Program-made: the position numbers and the translations under genes
Assembly (NCBI GenBank): GCA_022496205.1
Contig: WTXD01000010.1
Span: forward strand, 372,001-436,000
Source: Gloeopeniophorella convolvens
Lineage: Eukaryota; Basidiomycota; Agaricomycetes; Russulales
Length of the DNA stretch: 64,000 nt
Direction: 5' to 3'
Part shown: piece after piece, positions 55,500-64,000 of the stretch
How positions within the stretch are numbered: position 1 is the first letter of the stretch
How the letters are laid out: every line of letters starts with the position of its first letter
Notes under the pieces: generated by a model
Told to the model about the DNA's origin: nothing
The model's database searches: none
What the model saw: only the letters and a program-made list of their open reading frames with translations

Positions 55500-57215
55500 A
55501 ATGTGTGTACGACGCCTTTCACTCCCCGGACCACTGACGCACGACCAAGATAGCTCGCTCGTCTGAATACCCAGCACCTCTCATGTCACATATATATATA
55601 TGCGTTTGATGAGCAATCACGAGGCTACACGAGTGTGCATTGAATTGACAAGATGTCTCATCATCGCGTCCGATCCGCCGGGCACGCGGGCGCTTAGATG
55701 GGTGCGCAGCGACTAGCGACAGACAACGACTTGCTACCCATTGCTTGTGAGGCTATCCGAAGAGAGATCTGGGTTCGAAAGGTTGTGCTACCATGGTGAA
55801 TTGCAGGCGAGGCTGGTGAAGCCTGGCGCTTGGTGCTTGGTGCCTGACCGGGACCACGAGCTCCGAGTCTTGTTGCTCGCCCTCCGCGCTAACATTACTT
55901 AAGCTACCCTCCGGAGCACGTACTTATATAGGTCCTTTCATTCTTTTGAGAGCTCAGTCTGCTCGTTGCTATCGTCTCAGATAGACAATGTGTAGTATGC
56001 AGTATAGTAAATCGGGGCGTTACGCGAGATGTCGTGTGTAGGTCATATGAATAGCTGTTTAATAGAGCGGCTGAATTGGCGTACCCTCACTATCAATCAT
56101 TTCGCGACACCTGGTACATCGCATCACAGGGCGAAGAGGCTCCAGGGGCGGATCCGAAAGGAACTAGAGGCGACCGGCTCGCCAGGCTGGAGATAGTAAG
56201 GGAGGACCATGCGATCAGGGGAAAGACAACGGCGAAACCAGCGGCGAGAAACTAGCGGCGAGGATCATGCATGTGCGGATGTTGGCCGGACCAAGAGGGC
56301 ACGCCAGAAAAGGCTTCTTGAAGTACGTGGCTCTACTGCACACCAGACAGCATGAGAACGGCAGGCACAGCACGGCTGACATTGGAACTTGGTCGGATCA
56401 GAGGGACTTGGGCGGTATGCTCGAGGAACGGAAGTTGCTTTAAGAGTCTTCTGGCGCTGTTCGCCTATGGAGGTTCAAGGCCTAAGTCTGCAAGCAACAC
56501 CTGGATCGTTGAGGTCGGACTAGCGAGACTTCCCAAGGAGAGCTAGATAGGAAGGCCGTAGAACGTGGCATCAGGAACCAGGAGACAAAACGCTTGTTGA
56601 GGTGTTTAGACGGCGTCGGCCCTGGAACGCCCGCCGGTGCGTCAGGAATATCATAGCCTAAGCGCCCAGAGGAGGCCTTTTAGCGACGACAAGTCATTGT
56701 GGTGAAACGAGCAGACATGAGGCCGAGCAGAACGCAGCGCGGGTCGAACTATCTTGAAAAAAGTTTTCTGGGCAGCAGTGTGAGAGAAGGAGACGAGCGG
56801 AGGCGGGAGTAGAGAGTGGTTGGGGTAGAAAGGGCGAGTGCCGTAACCGAGGCGGGATGTCGCGTCGATTGTGCCTCGCTTGAATCACAACTTCACAAAG
56901 CACCCGCCGCCTACATAAGTCCTCCCGCGACGCCAGTCCTTTCTTCTGTCCCTCTCGCATCGCCAGAGGCCACCGCCAGCTAGACATACAATATTCCCCA
57001 CCATCCTCTCACTTGATATCATCCAGAGCATAGCTCAGCCGTAGACGGTACTTACACTATCCCCGCTCGTTGACAAACCCCGCTCATCGCTCGCCGGGCA
57101 ATATTAGACCCCATTCTCCGTCCAACCCCACCAGTAATACCCACGCCTTCTGCTCCCCGCATTCTCCACAGCGCTCCTTCACCTTCTTTCCCCGCATCCA
57201 TTCTCTAGTCTCACA
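55500..57215. other. intergenic with (TA)n microsatellite
   Basis: A short TA repeat at 55591-55602. The rest shows no gene. The right part is C/T-rich, as is usual for a basidiomycete promoter and 5' leader, and leads into the trehalase. Confidence 0.5.
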
Positions 57216-59980
57216 ATGGCCCCACCTCTCAATCACCCTCCTGGCATGAACTTTGTCGGCGACCCGCACCATGAGCAAAGGCCAGTCGATGCAGACGCCT
57301 CTGTGTATTATGGCGGGACGGAATACCACAGCCGCTCTAGGACGTACAGCACGGTACGGATCTTGCACATGCACAACCCCACCTTGCGTTAACTGTCGTC
57401 GTAGTCCAGCCATGCCACCAAACGTCCCGTATTCGAAGACGACTGGCACCTGCGGCCTCGCCGCATGTCCCATGACGAGAAAAGCCGCACTGCGCCACGC
57501 CGATTCCTCATCGATGTCGAGGAGACGATTCGTCTTGTCCTCGAGCAGGAGGACACCGATGGTGACTTTCAGATCAGTATCACCGATGCTGGTCCCAAGA
57601 TCCTTTCGCTTGGGACTGCGACCAGCAATGGGTACAAGAGCTTCGATATCAGAGTGAGTGGCATCTCAGAGTCTAGATCGCTTGTCGGCTGACGTCGTAC
57701 GTATCGCAGGGCACGTACATGCTGTCGAATCTGCTTCAAGAACTCGCGTTGGCTCGTGATCACAACAGGAAGCGGATTGTCCTCGACGAGGCTCGCCTCA
57801 CTGAGAACCCCGTTGACCGTCTCTCTCGCATGATCAAGAACTCGTTCTGGCACTCCCTTACTCGCCGTATTGACGGTGACGGCCTCGAGATCATTTGTGC
57901 AGACCCGAAGAACCGCACAGGCCGCATTCAGCCACGAATCTACATCCCTCATCGCGAGCCTGCCATGGTCGACTACTACAGAAGGATCGCCGCTGAGAAG
58001 CCTCACCTCAACCTGGACGTTCAAGTTCTACCCTCGAACCCTGATGACCCCCATTTCGTCAAGAGCTTGAACAGCAAGCCCGGTATCTTGGCCCTTGCCA
58101 TGAACGAGGTTGACGACGGGCGTGGCGGCCGAACTTTGAAGGGCATTCCGTTCATCGTCCCCGGAGCCCGCTTCAACGAGGTGTGTGATATGTGCCACCT
58201 TGTCAGCGCTGTCGTATTGATTGTATCATTCAGCTCTACAATTGGGATTCTTACTTCATTTCTCTCGGGCTCCTGGTTGACGGTCAGGTCCAGATGGCGA
58301 AGGGTCTCGTCGAACACTTCATCTTCGAAGTCAAGCACTACAACAAGATCCTGAACGGCAGCCGCTCTTACTACCTTGCGCGCACGCAGCCCCCTTTCCT
58401 TACGGATATGGCGCTACAGATCTACAATCAGCTCGACCGGTCGGACCTTGACTCTAACCGACAGTGGCTGAAGCGCGCAATTCAGGCGGCCATCAAGGAG
58501 TATCACACCATCTGGGTTGCAGAGCCACGGATGGACCCCAAAACGGGCCTCTCACGGTACCGCCCAGGCGGCGTCGGCATCCCGCCCGAGACGGAGGCGA
58601 CGCACTTCACGCACATCCTCGAGCCATTTGCGCACAAGCACGGGCTCTCGATCAACGAGTTTAGCGAGCGCTACAATACCGGGACGCTGCGCGAGCCGGA
58701 GCTGGATGAGTATTTCCTGCACGACCGTGCCGTGCGCGAGTCGGGCCATGACACGACGTACCGCCTCGAGAAGCGCTGCGCGAACCTCGCGACAATCGAC
58801 CTCCAGGCGCTGCTCTACAAGTACGAGGTCGACATCGCGACGGCCATCCGCGAGGTCTTCGACGACGAGCTCGATCTCGACGAGGATTTCGAGCTTGCAC
58901 CCTTCCCGCCGAGCCCCGAGGCGTACGCGAACCCGCATCGCGAGCGCTCGCTCGCCCGCCTGCAGACGAGCGCGGAATGGTTCGCACGCGCAGACTTCCG
59001 CCGTGAGGCGATCGACAAGTACTGCTGGAACGAGAGCAAGAGCCTTTACTATGACTACGACACCGTGGCGGAGAAGCAGAGTGTATACGAGAGCGCGACC
59101 GCGTTCTGGCCGCTGTGGGCTGGGTGCGCGAGCGAGGAGCAGGGCTGGAAGCTTATGTGCGTGCTGACCTGCATTATTGTTCGAGTCCTTATTGATGGTG
59201 ATGATACCCTAGCTCCGAGTCGCTCAAGAAGTTCGAGGTACTTGGTGGGCTGGTGTCGGGAACCGAGGAGTCGCGGGGTAAGATCTCGCTTGATCGCCCC
59301 AATCGGCAGTGGGACTACCCCTACGCCTGGTGAGCCTTAGCGTTTCCTATGATCGTAAAGGCTTTGACCAACAACCTTGAAGGCCACCACACCAGATCAT
59401 GGCATGGGTCGGCCTTGAGCGTTACGGCTACCTCGAGGACGCCCAGCGCCTTGCATACCGCTTCCTCTACATGTGAGCCCACGTCGGTACCTGTCAGACA
59501 CATTGCCTAACGGTCGGGCAGGATGACGACTGCGTTCGTTGACTTCAATGGCGTCGTGCCCGAGAAGTTCGATGCCGTACGGCTCTCACACCTGGTTGAC
59601 GCCGAGTACGGCAACCAAGGCATCGACTTCAAGATGGTCCCGCGCGAGGGCTTCGGCTGGATGAACGGTGCGCTACCCAGTCTCTCCTGTCATCCCCGCC
59701 CCTAACGCACCTCCCCGCAGCCGCGTACCAGGTCGGCCTCTCGTTCCTGACGAACCACATGCGCCGCGCCGTCGCGGCATGCACATCGCCCGAGGTCTTC
59801 TTCGGGCGCACGATGATGGGCGAGCACACCGCCGCGCCGCCGTCGAGCGTCGCGAATGATCCGCTCGGGCTCGCGATGGAGACGCTCACTCTCGGGCCGA
59901 GCGCCGCGGCGGCAAGCATGGGCTCGTCGACGCCCCCGCCGTTGTACTCGCTCCCGCCGGACTTTACGCGCCAGATGTGA
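57216..59980 (+). CDS. NTH1: neutral trehalase (GH37)
   Basis: Eight exons: 57216-57353, 57405-57653, 57710-58180, 58234-59156, 59213-59329, 59383-59472, 59522-59667, 59721-59980; 797 residues, intact. A cytosolic enzyme that splits trehalose into two glucoses during recovery from stress and on germination. A regulatory N-terminus holds the PKA-type site RRMS and a second serine/threonine-rich basic patch (RSRTYS). The calcium-binding loop [12 protein letters not shown] follows. Catalytic-domain signatures are [45 protein letters not shown] and EGFGWMNAAY. Regulation by phosphorylation, 14-3-3 and calcium is known for yeast Nth1; here it is inferred from the conserved sites. The C-terminal tail ([14 protein letters not shown]) is low complexity. 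Confidence 0.93.
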
Positions 59981-60795
59981 GCGCCGCGACGCCCGACCGT
60001 TCCGGATATACTGTAGTTGCAAAGCTGCCGCCTTGGGCGCGCAGTAGTAATAGTCGTCATCTTTGCGCATTGGCACTGGTCGATTGGTTTCGCTCCCTCG
60101 GTATATCTTCTCGCACAGCCTATTAATGCGTCTCGTCTTTCCTCGCTTCCTTAGAGTTGGTGGTGTCCGGTGGTCGGGGGTGGTTGGAGGGAGCATAGTG
60201 GTCTCGTTCGGTCGGTCGTATAGCCCATACATCCATCCAGTACTTGTAACTTTATATGAGCTTCATGCAAAGCAGTGGTCCATCTTCCGCATGCATTGAA
60301 TCATCGACATCCCCGCTGCCTACGAGTTCCAGCACAGGGAACGCGAGAATCAGCTTCCTCCGGCGAGAGTTGCTGAGCTATTTATAACTTGAAGTATGGG
60401 TCTGTCCGGCCACTGGCGCCGCCACCCGCAGTTCTCCGTTCGGAGTCGAAATCACTGGCTACAACGCTTTGTCATTGGTTTGTGCGCAGCTTCGGCGCTT
60501 CGACCAGTACACCGGCCCCGGTCATACGCGTACACCCAGTTGAACGTTGCTATTTTGAGCTGCTCATCTTACCTCGACCCCTTTCTATTTCCAGGAAACG
60601 TTGGCGTAATGACCGGACCGGACCTTGGGTATCCGATGGAACAGGATGAGACCAGGCTGTGTGGGCGCAGTCTGAATGCCTCCCCAAAACGGCATCTTTA
60701 CTGCATAGCGCCTCCCGGGACTGCCAGCGAGTGCCTCAAATACTTGACCTGGCTTCGTTGATTGGCAAGAGGTGCTACCCGTTTCGCGCGCACAG
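59981..60795. other. intergenic, no supported gene
   Basis: Trehalase 3' flank and NLR promoter. Frames here lack motifs. Confidence 0.5.
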
Positions 60796-63700
60796 ATGTC
60801 CTCTCACCTCTCCGATGGCAACCCCACCGACCTTGATTCTCTCCTCAAGGCGGCACTCGACGAATACACGAAGAAAACCGGCATAGACCTAGCTGAGGAT
60901 CACTTCGCGAATGCACTGAGGGACTGTCGATCTGCCGAGGCCGTCATCTTGGAATTCGAACGTGTCCAGCAGAACGCGCATAGGAAGACGACTCGTGAAT
61001 CTGGGAAGAGATCGGAAGTGATGGAGAAGCTCAAACCGGTGGTGTCCGTTGTCTTCATGCTATGCGAGACTCTGGGCGAAGGCGCAGGTTTGGTGGGTTG
61101 CAAATGTCAACCCCATCACGGCTTCTTCTGACGGTATTGGTCAGGTGTTTGGACCCAGTAAGGCGATATTTTGCGGATTCAAAGTCCTACTCCAGGTATG
61201 TGTACTTTGAAGGGTCCTTTAACCATTTACATAGCACCTGATCAGGCGGCTCAAGATGTCAGCGCGAGTTATAGTGCGCTTGTCAAGCTTTTCGACTCGT
61301 TCGCCGAGTTCCTTGAACGTCTCAAGTTCTACGTAGAACCTCCGCGAAATATGCCAATTCCCAAAATCATCGTCAAGACAATGGCGGAAATGCTTTCTGT
61401 GGTCGCGCTTGCGACGAAGCACATCAAACGAGGATGGTTGAGTAAGTGGATTCAGACCCGTGGGCTCCCGTCTCACAGCTAAACGGGGGCAGAGAATTTT
61501 CTCAAGACACTTCTTGGGAACAAGCTTAAGGAGATCTTGGATGCCCTAGAGAAGCTGGACAGACTTACCAACGAGGAGCTTCGGATGGTCGTGGCACAGA
61601 TCCATAAAGACGCAGCTGGGACCAGACAGGACGTTCAGCGCATCCTGACAGAACAGGAGGCAAAGAAGCGTATGTGTTCACTCGCGTGGGAATGCACTCA
61701 TAGTTGCATGTCTGTAACTGATATTATGTCGCAGGTGAAGAGCTTCAGGCCAAGCTCTGGGCATGGCTATCACCTCCCAATGTATCCGCTAATCATGACT
61801 TCGCGCGCGAGAGACATCATCCCGGAACCGCAAGATGGTTCCTTCAAGGAACAATTTTCGAGGATTGGAAACGTGATGGCTCGCTGCTATGGATCCGTGG
61901 GAAGCGTGCGTGTTCTCGCCTTTTCCGCCCCCTCCTCCTATTGACTCGCGATTCCAGCGGGTTCTGGGAAGACCATCCTCAGGTGAGTCGCTTCAGAATG
62001 TGGTGCCCTCTGGCGCTGACATGGTGAACAGTTATACTATTATTGAGAATTTGTTCGGTCTCAGCACGCAAGGAGGTGCCATGGTCGCCTATTTTTACTT
62101 CAGTTTCCAAGATTCCGGAAAGCGCAATCTCCGCGACCTCCTTTCTTCCCTCATCATTCAGTTCAGCCTCAAATCCGACGCCTGCGGTGATGTTCTGTCC
62201 CAGCTATACGGCTCGGCCCGACGCGACAGTTCAGATACTCCACATATCCCATCAAATAGCGCGCTCGTGGGCTGCCTCACCCAGATGCTCAAGCTCCTGG
62301 AAAGAACCCCGACATATATCATCATCGACGCACTAGACGAATCCCCCACTTCTGGCTCTGCTTCTGGGTCCCCGCGCACCGAGGTCTTGAAATTCATCGT
62401 GGAACTTGTCGGCTCCCGCATTCACGGGCTACGTGTATGCGCTACTAGTCGCCCCGAGGACGACATCCGCATTGCCTTGGAAGCATTGGCAACGAGACAT
62501 ATGATCCTGGAGCGTCAACCCGGGCAAGCGGACGACATCGACGGTTACATCCGTTCAACCGTCGAATCGAACGATAAAATGAAGAAATGGAGCAAAGCGA
62601 TGCGGGATGAGGTCTTTGACGCGCTCTCGAGTAACGCAAATGGCATGTAAGTCCCGGCGCTCGAGAAATGGGATGTACTTATGTATGTCATTGCCTAGGT
62701 TCCGATACGTCTCTTGTCAGCTGGATACGCTGTGTAAATGCCCTCCGGTGGCCGTGCGCTCCGTTCTCAAATCACTTCCCAGAACTCTTCAAGGGACATA
62801 CGAGGACACCTTATCACGTATCGACGACGAGAGCTGGAAGTATGCGCACCGCATTTTCCAATGTCTCTCATTCTCAACCCGCCCCCCACGCGTTTCAGAG
62901 CTTGCAGAGGTCCTGGCTGTCGACTTTGACAGCCCCATCCCCGTATTTGACGAGGAGTTGCGCATCTTTAATGCAGAAGAGGCTGTCCTATCTACGTGTC
63001 CTGGCAGCTTCATTGCTATCGTTGGGCGACGCCGCCGCAAGGTCGTTCAGTTCGCGCATTTCTCAGTCAAGGAATTCTTGACTTCAAATTACGTTTCCGA
63101 GTCCGAGGACAAGAACGTTCGCCGTTTTCGGGTTCTTGCAGAACCTGCCCATACCGCTCTCGCACAAGCATGTCTTGGTATCCTACTCCGTTTCGATACC
63201 CACGTCGACAAGACAAGCATCGAGAACTTCCCACTCGCCCTTTACGCTGCTGAATATTGGCCCGAGCACGCGCGATCTGGAGACGCATCGCAATCTGTCC
63301 TGGACGCGATGAAGACTCTATTCGATCCGTCTATGCCTTACTTCAAGACGTGGATTTGGCTATACGACCATGATGCGCCCCGGGCCCCCTTCCACTGGCG
63401 TCGTCAGATAGTGCCGCCGCAGCCGAACCAGTCCCCTCTATATTACGCCACGCGATGTGGCATAACCCAAATTACCGACTATTTGATAAACTCGCATCCA
63501 GAAGATGTGAACGTATCCGGTGGCCATTATGGAACTTGCCTACACGCTGCATCCTCCTTGGGGCACACAGAGGTCGTTCGAGCGCTTCTCAAGCACGGCG
63601 CAGATGCCAGCGCTCAAGACACTAGCTCTCAAACTTCCCTGCATCATGCGTCGCGGAAAGGACATCCAGGAGTTGTCCAGCTGCTGCTCTTGCATGGCGC

Positions 63701-64000
63701 AGACGCAAACGCCCGCGACAAGACATCCGAGACACCTCTCCACGATGGGTCACGTTGGGGGCATTTTGACGTCGTTCACCTGCTACTCGAGCACCATGCA
63801 GATACCAATGCGCGTACAGGCAACTACTCCGAGACACCACTTCATCAAACATTGCGTGCTGGACACCTCGAACTTGTTCAGCTACTGTTGAAGTACGGAG
63901 CTGATGTCAACGCTCAGGATGGCAGCTCAGTTACTCCCCTCCATATTGCATCAAGCAGGGGACATCCTGACATCACACGACTGCTGCTTGATAATCACGC
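60796..64000 (+). CDS. Goodbye-NACHT-ankyrin NLR-type STAND protein (3' end beyond window)
   Basis: Exons: 60796-61092, 61145-61195, 61246-61441, 61493-61669, 61735-61905, 61958-61982, 62032-62646, 62699 to beyond 64000; open throughout. Residues 1-190 resemble the fungal Goodbye domain (LLKAALDEYTKKTGIDL, LGEGAGLVFGPSKAIFCG, QDVSASYSALVKLFDSF, ALATKHIKRG). Then come a coiled linker and the NACHT NTPase with Walker A GKPGSGKT and Walker B YIIIDALDES, the LRVCATSRPE sensor, and a winged-helix-like part (FAHFSVKEFL). At least five ankyrin repeats start near 63420 (CLHAASSLGHTEVVRALLKH, TPLHIASSRGHPDITRLLLD). Such fungal NLRs are thought to detect non-self or invading microbes and trigger cell death. 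The first ATG after an AG (60796) is taken as the start. The ankyrin repeats differ from one another, so this is not a recently homogenised array. Confidence 0.88.

Overview
This is eukaryotic DNA from a mushroom-forming fungus (Agaricomycetes), most likely a polypore. The evidence is genes split by 45-65 base introns with GTRNGT donors, CTRAC branch sites and YAG acceptors, a polyporopepsin-type aspartic protease pair, a GH10 xylanase, a Goodbye-NACHT-ankyrin NLR, and the F-box/LRR-like family that is heavily expanded in wood-decay basidiomycetes. There is no bacterial-style operon, CRISPR array or recognisable tRNA. Exon coordinates were worked out by hand from splice signals, reading-frame continuity and conserved motifs.

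Layout. 1-3530: relics (a P450 heme-region fragment, and the first of four copies of a tail-anchored-protein gene). 3571-3865: a compact inverted-repeat element. 4016-7363: a six-exon gene joining a P-loop NTPase to a restriction-nuclease-like module, resembling fungal Crinkler-type (CRN) effectors, with one in-frame TGA. 8432-10016: a trypsin-like protease with one frameshift. 11723-13100: a GH10 xylanase with an apparent 2-base micro-exon and three single-base frameshifts. 14690-22470: a tandem duplication of about 3.8 kb, each unit holding a polyporopepsin-like protease and a convergent EF-hand-like gene. 22600-27373: a P450 middle fragment, a minus-strand F-box gene and the fullest copy of the tail-anchored-protein gene. 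27751-32338: two intact housekeeping-type genes, a GH17 membrane-anchored glucanase and a RhoGAP.

33180-55499 is a repetitive array in which plus-strand F-box/LRR-like genes (34127, 36664, 39425, 41581, 44550, 53916) alternate with minus-strand fragments of one cytochrome P450. The fragments keep the 3' end of that P450, and those that reach the helix-K region stop at nearly the same place. A full, intact P450 (50434-52526) lies at the right of the array, and an intact 12-exon MFS transporter (47917-49893) interrupts it. Several F-box genes share a TATA block, GTTATATAGAGGG, upstream. 57216-59980 is an intact neutral trehalase with a PKA site and a calcium-binding loop. 60796-64000 is an NLR running off the window.

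Functionally the window mixes stable core genes (glucanase, RhoGAP, transporter, P450, trehalase; all intact after splicing) with fast-evolving accessory genes (CRN-like, NLR, F-box array, secreted hydrolases) that show duplication, truncation, mosaicism and single-base indels. The candidates most worth following are the CRN-like NTPase-nuclease gene, the F-box/P450 composite amplicon and the xylanase micro-exon.
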